44,276 bases of DNA, from positions 1-44,276 of the forward strand of contig JAHBXY010000069.1 of assembly GCA_019636275.1 (NCBI GenBank), given 5' to 3'. The translations under genes were made by a program, and so were the position numbers. Origin of the DNA: Planctomycetota bacterium (GTDB taxonomy: Bacteria; Planctomycetota; J058). Below, one piece after another: positions 24,827 through 33,357 of the stretch. Every line of letters begins with the position of its first letter. Position 1 is the stretch's first letter. Below the pieces are notes generated by a model. The model was not told the origin of the DNA. It searched no databases and saw only the letters and a list, made by a program, of their open reading frames with translations.

Positions 24827-25402
24827 ATGGCCACGAAGACAGAACTCACCCGCGCTGCCCATGCGCTCCTCTTGCCGATCCTCAAAACCCAGGGGTTCTC
24901 GGCGGACAAACTGGTCTTTCACAAGACCGGGGCAAGCGGAGTCGCTCCGCTCATCTCTCTCGACCTCGATTCCAAGACCAAGGCTTCGTTCAAGGTGCAC
25001 GTGGGTGTCGAGGTTCGTTCACCAGGTTCGCCAAGGCGACCGGGGGACAAGGGGTTCGCAGCTCATCGCCTGCTCAGCCGCGGAGGGGTGACCCAATCGG
25101 ACTGCACCTGGCCATGCGACACTTCGGAGCGCATGAGCAGGAGCCTGGAGGGCGTTCTCGCCGCCCTGCAGGCTCATGGCCTCCCGTGGATCGCGGGGCT
25201 CGCTACCCTGGATGACGTCCTGAAGGAGGTGCCGGAGAACTATTCCGTCGCCAGAACCCAACTGGCTCTGGAAGCGGGGGATGCGGCTCGCGCACGAGAG
25301 TTCATCCTCCAAGGGCTTGAACGGCTGCAGCCCTTGGCCGCCGAGCCATGGGCTGCTGCAGACATTGCTGAGCTTAAACGGCTCGAGCAATCGCTCGACT
25401 GA
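24827..25402 (+). CDS. Putative immunity protein (DUF4304-like) for the RHS toxin
   Basis: 191 aa from ATG 24827, four bases after the toxin stop; GGAGG within the toxin 3' end can serve translation. The N-terminal half has a DUF4304-like pattern: a helical start (ELTRAAHALLLPILKTQGFSADKLVFHK), then strands (PLISLDLDSKTKASFKVHVGVEV). The second half is helical (LPWIAGLATLDDVLKEV, ARAREFILQGLERLQPL). Small cytoplasmic proteins of this kind directly after an RHS/HINT toxin are typical immunity genes, though the pairing here is inferred from position and family. Base composition is less GC-rich than the surroundings, like the toxin tip, so both probably moved together. Confidence 0.75.
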   Translation: MATKTELTRAAHALLLPILKTQGFSADKLVFHKTGASGVAPLISLDLDSKTKASFKVHVGVEVRSPGSPRRPGDKGFAAHRLLSRGGVTQSDCTWPCDTSERMSRSLEGVLAALQAHGLPWIAGLATLDDVLKEVPENYSVARTQLALEAGDAARAREFILQGLERLQPLAAEPWAAADIAELKRLEQSLD

Positions 25403-25666
25403 CCTGTGGGGTGTGGGGGCTACCGCACGAGATCGTACACCCCGCGCGACCCCAGTTGCACGAGCACGTGCATGGGCGTGTCGCCGATCGGAGCCACGGG
25501 CCGCGCGCTCCGTCGCCCCGAGATCCGGCGAGCGGCGCGTCATGGCGCGGTTGCACGGCCCTGAAGACGCGGCCACGCTCTCTCGAGCCCGAAGCGCACA
25601 CGGCGCGTACGGACCGGCGCGCTCGCGCGATCGGCGCGCGACGAGAGAAAGGCGGCTGGCGAGGTG
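25403..25666. other. Spacer between immunity gene and transposase remnant
   Basis: 264 bp without a convincing gene on either strand. It contains CGATCGGAGC, a short sequence also present in both intergenic repeat families, and several GCGCGC-type short inverted repeats near the transposase end. It is probably debris of the mobile element plus degenerate intergenic repeat. Confidence 0.4.
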
Positions 25667-26204
25667 CTACGCGGCGGCGCGCTCGTCGTGGTGCGACAGC
25701 CCGCCCGTGACCGGAGCGGAGCGGATCGCTTCCCTCGCGGGGCGCGATCCGCTGACCAAGGCCCTGGTGCGGCCGCTGGCCGTTGTAGTGCGCCACCCAG
25801 CGCGCCATGTGGATCCGCAGGTGGTCCTCGCTGAGCACGATCAGGTGCGCGAGGAGCTCTCGGCGGGTGGAGCCGACGAAGCGCTCGGCGAAGGCGTTCG
25901 CCACGGGCGTGCGCGGCGGGGTCTTGACGATCTTCGTGCCGCAGCCCTCGAACACGGCGTCGAAGCGCGGCCCGAACGTGCCGTCGCGGTCGCGGATCAG
26001 GTAGCGCGGCCCCTGGGCGAAGTCGGTCACGGCGCGGGCCTGGTGGGCGAGCCAGTCGTCGGTGGGCGCGCAGGTCACGTTCCAGTGCAGCACGCGCCGC
26101 GTGCCCAGGTCGAGCACGAACCACACGTAGAGCGTCGACCAGAGGCCCACGGGAACGGTGTAGAAGTCGCAGGCCCAGGTCCCCTCGAGGTGGTTCCCGG
26201 TCTC
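25667..26204 (-). pseudogene. Remnant of an integrase-core (rve, IS3/IS481-like) transposase
   Basis: The minus strand encodes the C-terminal integrase core: NHLEGTWACDFYTV (first catalytic Asp), RYLIRDRDGTFGPRFD (second Asp), PPRTPVANAFAERFVGS (Glu of the DDE triad) and HYNGQRPHQGLG. The N-terminal helix-turn-helix part is missing. The sequence starts abruptly at about 26200, where the neighbouring membrane-protein gene ends. After GLGQRIAP the frame is wrong: the shifted frame restores a typical C-terminus (SAPVTGGLSHHDERAAA) ending at TAG 25669-25667. It is therefore both 5'-truncated and frameshifted and cannot be active. No terminal inverted repeats are visible. Confidence 0.85.
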
Positions 26205-27972
26205 ACGAGGTGCGCCGCACGACGAGCTCGGGGTTGAGCTCGGCGATGCGCTCACCATAGGACCGGTTGCCGAAGCCCACCTTGAAGTCGTGGCCCTTGA
26301 ACGCGAGGCGCAGGGGACGGTGCGGAGCGCAGCGGGGGCCGCGGCGCGAGAGGAGCGAGGAGAGGGCCAGGCCGAGGACGACGAGGAGGAGCGCCCACGC
26401 GAGCGAGGCGAACGCGACCGCCTTCAGGGAGGCGACGCCGAGCTTGGCGAGGGTGGCGATGAGGCCGATCAGGGAGGCCCCGGCCGAGAGGATCCAGGCC
26501 AGCTCGTTCGAGGTCTCGTGCTTGTAGCACCGCGCGCATGCGGCGACGCGCAGGATCACCGTCTCCTCGTGCCGCGTGTGGAACCAGCCGCGCTCGAAGA
26601 GGAAGAGCGCCGCGATGCCGAGCGTGGTCGAGGCGACGCTCTCCCAGTCCATCTGCGAGGCCGCCGCCTGGACCGCCCGCGGGCCGGGCGGCTCGAGGCA
26701 GCACACGCACGCGTGCGGCGCCTGCAGGCTGAGGCCGCGCAGGATCAGCGCGACCGGCGGCGCGTCGGGCGGGTTGGGGCGCAGAGGGCGCGTGGGGTCG
26801 CCGGCGAGGCCCGCCGTCGCGTGGCCCAGCCGCGTCGACGGGCGCTTCGTCGGCTCGGACGCCGCCGGCGGGCCCGACGGCGAGTCGGGGTCGGGCGGCG
26901 GGATCAGGCCCGCGCTGCGCGAGAGGCGGCCGGACACGGGGCGGGGCGGCGCGGAGGCCTCGGCGACGGACTTGCGCACGTTCTCGTGCGCGAGGTCCAG
27001 GGCCGAAGGCCCGCCCCCGAAGGCCGCCTTGAGGCGCTCGTCGGTGGTGTCCTCGCGGACGCTGACGACGGTGAGGGCCGCGTCGTGCGCGGCGAGGCGG
27101 TCGCCGAGCCGCGCTCGCCACAGCAGGTAGATCACCCGCGAGAGCAGGTCCGCGCCCGACTGGTTCGAGCGCTCGGTGACGTTGCCGCCGCCGCCTGTGA
27201 CGACGAAGTGCCCCTTGCCGGCGAGGCCGTGCAGGCAGTCCTTGACCCGGCCGGAGTGCTGCAGGAGGGCGTCGTTCCAGGTCACGTCCGGAAAGCGGCG
27301 CAGCAGCGCGAGCGCGTTCTGGAAGTTCGTGCGGCGGGTCGGCGTCCGCGCCGACCCGAGGAAGTCCCAGTCCTCGATCCCCGTCTCGACGAGCTCGATC
27401 GGGTCCGCCCAGCCGCCGGCGTAGAGGTGCCCGAAGGGCACCATGTCGACGGCCTCGGCGCGGCGAAAGCCGGCCTGCAGGACCGCCTTGAAGTCGAAGC
27501 GCCCGCCGACGAGCAGCACCGGCCGCCGCAGGTCGACGACGACCTCGCCGCGCTGCCCCTCGACGTGCAAGCGATCGCCCTCGAGGCGCAGGCGCTGCGC
27601 AGGGAAGGGCCGCAGGGGGCCGAGGAGGGGGGCGGCGTCGAGGGTCTCCACGCCCACGCCCGCCGCGCGCAGCACACCGACGCAGGCCAGGACCTCTTCC
27701 GCCGGGCCGACGGTCGCGACGCGCGGCAGCGGCTCGCGCAGGCGCAGGCGTGCCTCGTAGGGCGTGAGGCCCAGCGCGCCCGCCGCCGCCTCGGCCATGG
27801 CGTTCGTCGGCTCGCCGCCTGGGAGGAGCACGAGCGCGACCTCGCTCGGCGGCGCCGGAACGAGCGCCGGGACCTCGATCGGCGGCAGCACCTCCGGCGC
27901 GGGCGTGGCCGTCGCCGCGTCGCCCCGCCTCCCGATCCGCCGCCCCGAGGGCGGCGCGACGCCGTCCGTCAT
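26203..27972 (-). CDS. Unrecognised multidomain membrane protein
   Basis: 589 aa from ATG 27972, with GGAGGA 3-4 nt upstream. I do not recognise the family. Residues about 30-130 contain VALVLLPGGEPTNAMAEAAA and ALGLTPYEARLRLREPLPRV, a repeat-like alpha/beta unit. About 130-330 is a globular region with FDFKAVLQAGFRRAEAVDMV, then VVTGGGGNVTERSNQSGADL. A Pro/Ser-rich linker follows (about 340-410). The end holds two Cys pairs (CVCCLE, CARCYKH) and two hydrophobic helices at about 490-550 (LAWILSAGASLIGLIATLAK and ASLAWALLLVVLGLALSSLL). The stop codon lies at the junction with the transposase remnant, so the natural C-terminus may have been replaced. Confidence 0.7.
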   Translation of the reverse strand: MTDGVAPPSGRRIGRRGDAATATPAPEVLPPIEVPALVPAPPSEVALVLLPGGEPTNAMAEAAAGALGLTPYEARLRLREPLPRVATVGPAEEVLACVGVLRAAGVGVETLDAAPLLGPLRPFPAQRLRLEGDRLHVEGQRGEVVVDLRRPVLLVGGRFDFKAVLQAGFRRAEAVDMVPFGHLYAGGWADPIELVETGIEDWDFLGSARTPTRRTNFQNALALLRRFPDVTWNDALLQHSGRVKDCLHGLAGKGHFVVTGGGGNVTERSNQSGADLLSRVIYLLWRARLGDRLAAHDAALTVVSVREDTTDERLKAAFGGGPSALDLAHENVRKSVAEASAPPRPVSGRLSRSAGLIPPPDPDSPSGPPAASEPTKRPSTRLGHATAGLAGDPTRPLRPNPPDAPPVALILRGLSLQAPHACVCCLEPPGPRAVQAAASQMDWESVASTTLGIAALFLFERGWFHTRHEETVILRVAACARCYKHETSNELAWILSAGASLIGLIATLAKLGVASLKAVAFASLAWALLLVVLGLALSSLLSRRGPRCAPHRPLRLAFKGHDFKVGFGNRSYGERIAELNPELVVRRTS

Positions 27973-28113
27973 GTCTCCTCCCCGACCCGGGGGGAACCAT
28001 AGCCGAGGCACACCGTGGCAACAAGACGACCACATGAGGCGCGACCAGCTCGAGGCGCGCGGGCGTGCCCGCCGCCTCCCGCGAGGCGCCCGCGCGACGC
28101 GTACACTCGAGGG

Positions 28114-29175
28114 ATGCCCGACCCGTGGTCGATCGCCGCGCTCGTCGCGATCCCCGTGCTCCTCCTGCTGAGCGCGGTGCTCGTGTCGGCCGAGATCGCG
28201 ATCGTCACGGTCCGGCGCACGGAGCTCGACGAGCTGGCGCGCGGGGGGGACGCGCGCGCGGCGGCCGCGCGCGCGGTGGTCGAGCGCCTCGACCTGGCGA
28301 TCGCGTCGATCCAGATCGGGATCACGTCGATCGGCCTGTTGCTCGGCTGGCTCGGCCTGTCGCGGCTCTCGGAGGCCCTGCAGGCCGTCCTCCCCGGCGC
28401 CGACGGCGGGCTGACGAGCGTGGCGGCCGGCGGCGTCGTCCTCGTCCTCCTCACCGCCGTGCAGGTCGTCCTGGGCGAGCTGGCGCCGAAGGCGATCGCC
28501 CTGCAGCACCCGCGCCGCGTGGCGCTCACGCTCGCCCGCCCGCTGCTGGCGTTCACGCGCGCGCTCGGGCCGCTCGTGTGGCTGCTCAACGGCGGCGCGA
28601 CGCTGTTCCTGCGCCTGATCCGCGTCCGCCCCGTGCCGCCGCACGCGCGCGCCCACTCCGTGGCCGAGCTGGCCATGCTGGTCGACGAGACGCAGCGCGC
28701 CGGCTTCCTGGCCGCCGAGCAGGCGGACGTCCTGCGCAACGTGTTCCGCCTCTCCGGCCGCCAGGCGCGCGAGATGATGGTCCCCCTCGAGCGCGTGGGC
28801 GTCCTGGACCTGCGCTGGCCGGCGGCGCGCGTCCTCGACGCCGTGATCGCCGGCGCCCACACGCGCATGCCCGTGTGCGACGGCGAGCGCGACCGGCTCG
28901 TGGGGCTCGTGAACACCAAGGACCTGTTCCGCGCCCTCGCCCGCGGCGGCCCCCTCGACGTGCGGGCCGTCCTGCGCCCGCTCACCTCCGTCGACGCCCA
29001 GGCCCGCGCCGAGGACCTCCTGCGCGACATGCGCCGGCGCCGCGTGCACCTGGCCGTCGTGCGCGAGGGCACGACCCCGCTCGGGATCGTGACCCTCGAG
29101 GACGTCCTCGAGGAGATCGTGGGCGAGATCGAGGACGAGCACGACCGCCCCGCGGCGGAGGCGCCGCCGGCCTGA
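28114..29175 (+). CDS. CNNM/DUF21-CBS transporter-like (hemolysin family) protein
   Basis: 353 aa from ATG 28114. The N-terminal CNNM/DUF21 membrane domain has about four hydrophobic segments (residues 7-28, 65-85, 97-122 and 140-165) with SAEIAIVTVRRTEL, IQIGITSIGLLLGWLG and VVLGELAPKAIAL. The linker has HSVAELAMLVDETQRAG, then two CBS domains (about 210-270 and 275-335; RMPVCDGERDRLVGLVNTKD, LAVVREGTTPLGIVTLED). Family knowledge: such inner-membrane proteins (CorC/HlyC/YfjD group) are linked to magnesium and other divalent-cation export, with CBS domains sensing nucleotides. Many bear the historical name hemolysin without haemolytic function. No CorC transporter-associated C-terminal domain is visible. 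It is convergent with the next gene, 12 bp apart. Confidence 0.92.
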   Translation: MPDPWSIAALVAIPVLLLLSAVLVSAEIAIVTVRRTELDELARGGDARAAAARAVVERLDLAIASIQIGITSIGLLLGWLGLSRLSEALQAVLPGADGGLTSVAAGGVVLVLLTAVQVVLGELAPKAIALQHPRRVALTLARPLLAFTRALGPLVWLLNGGATLFLRLIRVRPVPPHARAHSVAELAMLVDETQRAGFLAAEQADVLRNVFRLSGRQAREMMVPLERVGVLDLRWPAARVLDAVIAGAHTRMPVCDGERDRLVGLVNTKDLFRALARGGPLDVRAVLRPLTSVDAQARAEDLLRDMRRRRVHLAVVREGTTPLGIVTLEDVLEEIVGEIEDEHDRPAAEAPPA

Positions 29176-29187
29176 CGGCCTGGCGGC

Positions 29188-30729
29188 CTACCGCGCCGGC
29201 ATGGCGACCAGGGGGCCGACGATCGCGCCGACCGTCGCGTCGAGCCGCGGCGAGCCGGGCACCTCGACGACCGCGCCCGTGACCGGCTCGATCGCGTAGG
29301 TGTGGAGCAGGTCCGCGCCGCGCGACGACACGAACAGGAAGCGGTCGGTCGCGTCGGCCAGCAGGTAGAGCGACGTCGTCCCGACGTTCGCCACGGGCGA
29401 GCCGGGCACGGCGGTGAGGGCGCCGGTCGGGCCGACGCGGAAGCCGAGCAGGCCGACGCCCTGCACGGTCGCGTAGACCTTGTCGCCGCGCGTCGTCAGG
29501 GCGAGGCCGTGGGCGAAGCCGCCGAGCGCGCGGGGCGCCGCGCCGGCGACGAGGGTCAGGGCGCGCGTCTGCGCGTCGATCGTGGCCACGTAGAGCCCGG
29601 CGTCGAGGTCGAGGCAGAAGAGGCGATCGCCCTTGGCGTCGACCGCCAGGGCCTTGCCGGGGCGGCTGGCGCCCGGCAGCGTCAGCGACGAGGCGAACGT
29701 CGGCACGCCGGTGGCCGGGTCGAGGCGGTGGACGCGGACGCCGGTCTCGGCGCCGAACATGTGGCCCGTGTAGAGCGCGTCGCCGCGCGGGTCGACCGCC
29801 AGGTCGCGGGGCGACGAGCCGACGTCGAACGGCGAGCCCGGCAGCGGCGTGAGCGCGCCGCTCACGGGGTCGAGCGCGAACGCCTCGAGGCGCGCGCCGT
29901 TCGTCGTGTAGACGAAGCGGCCGCCCGGGTGCATGACGAGGCCCGTCGGGTTGCCGGCGCACGCGAAGGGCGAGCCCGGGACCTTCGCCAGCTCGCCCGT
30001 GGGGCCGACGCCGTAGACGTCGAGCTCGGCGCTGTCGTTGTGGCTGACGACCAGGAGGTGCCCGCGCGGGGTGCTCGCGATCCCGCTCGCCGAGCTCATC
30101 TGCCGGCCGCGGCCGCTGGTGGCCGGCTGCACGGCGCGGCGCGTGAGCGCGCCCTGGGTCGAGACGTCGTAGGCGACCACGCGGTCCGGCCCGGCCGGGT
30201 CGAGCGGGACGACGAGGTTGGCCAGGCCCACGGGCAGGGCGGTCGCGTCGAGGGTGAAGGTGGCCGTCTCGGCCGGCGCGCTCGGGCCGTGGAGGTCGAG
30301 GGCGGTGACGCGCACGCGCACGAAGTGGCGCAGCGTGCGGCCGACGTCGCGGGCGGCGTCCCACACGATCGCGTGCGCCTCGCCGGCGGGGCTCGTCGTG
30401 AACCCCTGCGCGCCCGGGCCCACGCTCAGCGTCGCGGGCCAGAACGTCCTGCCCTCGTCGGTCGAGAACTCGGCCAGCACGTGGGCCGGGTCGCCGTCGA
30501 GGTCGGTGATCACCACCTGCAGGGAGACCGTCTCGCTGACCACGGGCGCCAGGGGCGCGAACACGCTGATCGACGGCGGCGACCCGACCGTCCCGGTCGT
30601 CACCGGCGCGCCGCTGCTCACGGGCGCCGTCGCCTGCCCGCGCGACGACCCGCCGCCGCTGCCGCCGCAGCCGACGATCGCCGCCACCACCGCCGCGCCC
30701 ACCCCCAGCCCGAGACGTCCGCTCCGCAT
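29188..30729 (-). CDS. Lipoprotein with lactonase-like seven-blade beta-propeller
   Basis: 513 aa from ATG 30729, with a GGAAGGAGG ribosome-binding site. A lipobox VAAIVGCGGSG (Cys about 21) follows a short hydrophobic stretch, so it is a lipoprotein. Residues about 50-165 form an immunoglobulin-like domain (SLQVVITDLDGDPAHVLAEF). A beta-propeller of the lactonase/YVTN type makes up the rest. Its repeated blades are ELAKVPGSPFACAGNPTGLV, GRFVYTTNGARLEAFALD, GALTPLPGSPFDVGSSPRD and AVDPRGDALYTGHMF. The repeated PGSPF motif is typical of 6-phosphogluconolactonase-like secreted propellers found in large-genome bacteria. An enzymatic role is not assured; many of these are surface-binding proteins. 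The stop is TAG. Confidence 0.88.
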   Translation of the reverse strand: MRSGRLGLGVGAAVVAAIVGCGGSGGGSSRGQATAPVSSGAPVTTGTVGSPPSISVFAPLAPVVSETVSLQVVITDLDGDPAHVLAEFSTDEGRTFWPATLSVGPGAQGFTTSPAGEAHAIVWDAARDVGRTLRHFVRVRVTALDLHGPSAPAETATFTLDATALPVGLANLVVPLDPAGPDRVVAYDVSTQGALTRRAVQPATSGRGRQMSSASGIASTPRGHLLVVSHNDSAELDVYGVGPTGELAKVPGSPFACAGNPTGLVMHPGGRFVYTTNGARLEAFALDPVSGALTPLPGSPFDVGSSPRDLAVDPRGDALYTGHMFGAETGVRVHRLDPATGVPTFASSLTLPGASRPGKALAVDAKGDRLFCLDLDAGLYVATIDAQTRALTLVAGAAPRALGGFAHGLALTTRGDKVYATVQGVGLLGFRVGPTGALTAVPGSPVANVGTTSLYLLADATDRFLFVSSRGADLLHTYAIEPVTGAVVEVPGSPRLDATVGAIVGPLVAMPAR

Positions 30730-30975
30730 CGCGACCTCCTTCCAGCCAGCCCTGTCCTCAGGCCCTGGGCAAGCGCGAGACCCATCGGCGGCGGCCGGGC
30801 CGCGCCGGGAGGCAAGGGCCTGGCTGCGAGCCACTTGCGGCGACGGGCGCGGGGGCGGTCGAGCCTTTCAGTTCCTGTTCGCGCGGCGCGCGCGGCGGGC
30901 GCGGGGCGGCGGCGATGAAGCGCTGCTGGTCCGATCCGTTCCCTGCGACGCGGCCACGCCTCGCTGGTGACCGCC

Positions 30976-31257
30976 GCATCGGAGCAGCGAGAGAGGCGAG
31001 GCCGCGGAGGCTGAGGCGAGGCGGCGCGCGCGCGGGCGACGTCGTATCGGCATACTTCTAGCCCGCGCGCGCGCCGCCCCGCCCAGCATCCGCGGCCGCA
31101 GCCGTCGAGCACACCTCGATCGGAGCAACACGTGAGGCGAGGGCGACGAGGCTGAGCCGCGGCGGCGAGGCGCGCGGGCGACGACGTAGCGACCTACTTC
31201 GAGCCCGCGCGCGCGCCGCCGCGGCCAGCATCGTCGCCCGCAGCCGTCGAGCACACC
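30976..31257 (+). repeat. Intergenic repeat family 2: two tandem copies of about 140 bp
   Basis: Copy 1 (30976-31115) and copy 2 (31117-31257) run in the same direction and both start at ATCGGAGC. Each contains a long hairpin whose arms are GCGCGCGGGC and GCCCGCGCGC, around a loop with GACGACGTAG and CTACTTCGAG (diverged in copy 1). Each ends GCAGCCGTCGAGCACACC. Copy 2 ends 2 bp before the stop codon of the Rrf2 gene. Related copies lie at 39945-40105 and, reversed, at 15392-15462. The rest of the spacer (30730-30975) shows nothing recognisable. Confidence 0.85.
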
Positions 31258-31259
31258 AC

Positions 31260-31709
31260 TCAGCGGACCGGCAGCTTGCGCCCGCGCCGCCGGGGCGCCT
31301 TCGGCGGCGCGACGGCCACCTGGGCCAGCGTCACCGCCTTCAGCCGCTGCGCGGCGTAGGCCTCGATCTCGTCGAGCTCCGGCCGCAGCGAGCAGGGCGC
31401 GCGGCAGCCCGCGCCGTCGTCGCGCACCGAGCAGCCGGTCGCGGGCGGCCCCTCGACCGCCTCGACGACGTCGAGCAGCGTGATGCGCGCGGGGTCCCGC
31501 GCCAGCCGGTAGCCGCCGCCGACGCCGCGCACGCCACGGGCGATCCCTGCCCGCACGAGCTGGCCCATGACCTTCGCCAGGTGGTTGAGCGAGATCTCGT
31601 AGGTGTCGGCGATCTGCTGGGTGGTGACCCGCTCGCCGCCGGCCCGGGCCAGCTCGAGCGCGGCGTGCAGGGCGAAGCGAGTGGCCTTGGACCAGCGCAT
31701 GCGGGCCAT
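31260..31709 (-). CDS. Rrf2-family transcriptional regulator with three-cysteine cluster
   Basis: 149 aa from ATG 31709 (MARMRWSKATRF); an ATG three codons in (31700) is equally possible. The Rrf2 winged helix is RWSKATRFALHAALELARAGG, TTQQIADTYEISLNHLAKVMGQLVRAGI, then VRGVGGGYRLARDPARITLLDVVEAVEG. A cysteine cluster C93-x8-C102-x3-C106 occupies the place where IscR/NsrR-type members bind an iron-sulfur cluster, though the spacing differs from theirs. A basic C-terminal tail (PRRRGRKLPVR) is unusual. A redox- or NO-responsive repressor is the likely role. It is divergent from the FHA-kinase gene with 61 bp between, so a shared regulatory region is plausible. Confidence 0.9.
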   Translation of the reverse strand: MARMRWSKATRFALHAALELARAGGERVTTQQIADTYEISLNHLAKVMGQLVRAGIARGVRGVGGGYRLARDPARITLLDVVEAVEGPPATGCSVRDDGAGCRAPCSLRPELDEIEAYAAQRLKAVTLAQVAVAPPKAPRRRGRKLPVR

Positions 31710-31770
31710 TCTACGCGCTCGCCCCCGCCGGGGGACGCGCGCCTCCGCGTCGGGGTAGAGTAGCCGCGCC

Positions 31771-33351
31771 ATGATCTACCGCCTGGTCGTGGAGAAGGGC
31801 CGCTCGAAGGGCAAGGGCCTCCGGCTCGCGCCCGGGCAGGCGGTCGTGGTCGGGCGCGACGCCTCCTGCACGCTGCGGGTCGTCGACGCCCAGGCCTCGC
31901 GCAAGCACTTCAAGGTCGTGGCGGCGAGCGACGGCTGGGTCGTCGAGGACCTGCAGTCGAGCAACGGGACCTTCGTCAACGGCCAGCGCCTCCAGCAGCG
32001 CCAGCTCCTGCGCCCGGGCGACAAGGTCCTGCTCGGCGAGACGCTGATCTACCTGCTCGAGGACGCCCAGAGCGAGGAGTCCACCGGCCCCGACCGCCGC
32101 GGCGAGCTCAGCGGGCGCGAGCTCGACGGCTACCGCCTCGGCCGCCTGCTCGGCCGCGGCGGCATGGGCACCGTCTACGAGGCGCTGCAGGTGTCGCTCG
32201 AGCGCACCGTGGCCTTCAAGGTCCTGGCGCGCGAGCTCACGGGCGACCCGGCCCTGATCGAGCGCTTCGTGGGCGAGGCGCGCGCGGCGGGCCGCCTGAG
32301 CCACCCGAACATCGTCACCGTGTTCCACGTCGGCCAGGCCGAGGGCCTGCACTTCTACTCCATGGAGTACATGGCCGGCGGCAGCGTCGAGGACCTCCTG
32401 CGCCGCGAGGCCAAGCTCGACGTCGCCCGCTCCCTGCCGATCGTGTTCGACGCCGCGCGCGGGCTCGAGTACGCCGAGCGGCAGGGCCTCGTCCACCGCG
32501 ACATCAAGCCGGCCAACCTGATGCTCGGCGCGGACGACACGACGAAGATCTGCGACCTGGGCCTGGCCACGTGGCAGCCCGGCGCGCAGGACGCCTGCGG
32601 CTCGCCGCACTACGTGGCGCCCGAGCAGGCGCAGGGCCGGCCGGTCGACCACCGCGCCGACCTCTACGCGCTCGGCGTGACGTGGTACCACCTGCTCACC
32701 GGCGACACGCCGTTCCAGGGCCAGTCGCCGCGCGAGATCATCCTCAAGCACCTGCAGGAGGAGCCGCCGCCGCTCGGGGCCCGCGGCGTGCCCGAGGACG
32801 TGGCCGCGATCGTGCACAGGCTCCTGGCCAAGGACCCGGCGCAGCGCGTCCCGTCCGCCCGGCAGCTCCAGGCCGACCTGGCCGCGCTGGCGCGCCGCTA
32901 CCCGCTGCGCGAGACGGTGCTCCTGCGCATCGACGCGGCCGCGCCCGACGACCCGCCGAGCGCCGCCCTGCGCCCCGAGGAGGCCGGGGTGGCGCCGGCC
33001 GCCGCCCCGGTGGGGCGCGGCGCGCTGTGGGTGGTCGGGGCCGTCGTCGCGCTCGGCGTCGCCGTGGCCGCGGGCGCCGGGATCACCCTCGCGTCGCGCC
33101 GCGCGCAGCAGCAGCTCGCCGCGGCCGCCCGGGCCGAGCTGACGCTCGCGCGGCCGGGCGCCGAGGCCGACGACGACGAGGTGCTCGAGAAGACGCGCGA
33201 CGTGGCCCGCGCGCTGGCCGAGAAGTACCGCGAGCAGCGCCTCGACGACGCCGCGCGCGAGGCCGACGCCCTGGCCGACGCGGCCGAGCGCCGGCGCCTC
33301 GAGCGGCGCGAGGCGGGGGCGGCGGCGCGGCTCGCCGCGCTCGAGGCCTAG
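31771..33351 (+). CDS. FHA-domain Ser/Thr protein kinase, ending at an amber codon
   Basis: 526 aa from ATG 31771. An N-terminal FHA domain (about 22-95: VVVGRDASC, ASRKHF, SSNGTFVNG) binds phosphothreonine. The Hanks-type kinase (about 117-375) has LGRGGMGTVYEA, K150 in VAFK, catalytic D244 in HRDIKPANL, D262 in a DLG (not DFG) motif, and YVAPEQA. A transmembrane helix lies at about 413-440 (WVVGAVVALGVAVAAGAGI). A coiled coil follows and is cut by TAG at 33349-33351. The same frame continues at once as the next entry, also coiled-coil, with no good ribosome-binding site. I infer one original gene of about 906 codons (31771-34491). The nonsense may be real decay, an error or suppressed. Confidence 0.92.
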   Translation: MIYRLVVEKGRSKGKGLRLAPGQAVVVGRDASCTLRVVDAQASRKHFKVVAASDGWVVEDLQSSNGTFVNGQRLQQRQLLRPGDKVLLGETLIYLLEDAQSEESTGPDRRGELSGRELDGYRLGRLLGRGGMGTVYEALQVSLERTVAFKVLARELTGDPALIERFVGEARAAGRLSHPNIVTVFHVGQAEGLHFYSMEYMAGGSVEDLLRREAKLDVARSLPIVFDAARGLEYAERQGLVHRDIKPANLMLGADDTTKICDLGLATWQPGAQDACGSPHYVAPEQAQGRPVDHRADLYALGVTWYHLLTGDTPFQGQSPREIILKHLQEEPPPLGARGVPEDVAAIVHRLLAKDPAQRVPSARQLQADLAALARRYPLRETVLLRIDAAAPDDPPSAALRPEEAGVAPAAAPVGRGALWVVGAVVALGVAVAAGAGITLASRRAQQQLAAAARAELTLARPGAEADDDEVLEKTRDVARALAEKYREQRLDDAAREADALADAAERRRLERREAGAAARLAALEA

Positions 33352-33357
33352 GCCCGG

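Noticed and set aside
28114..29175. Annotation as a haemolysin toxin
   Set aside because: The CNNM and CBS domains identify a cation-transport-type membrane protein. The hemolysin name in this family is historical.
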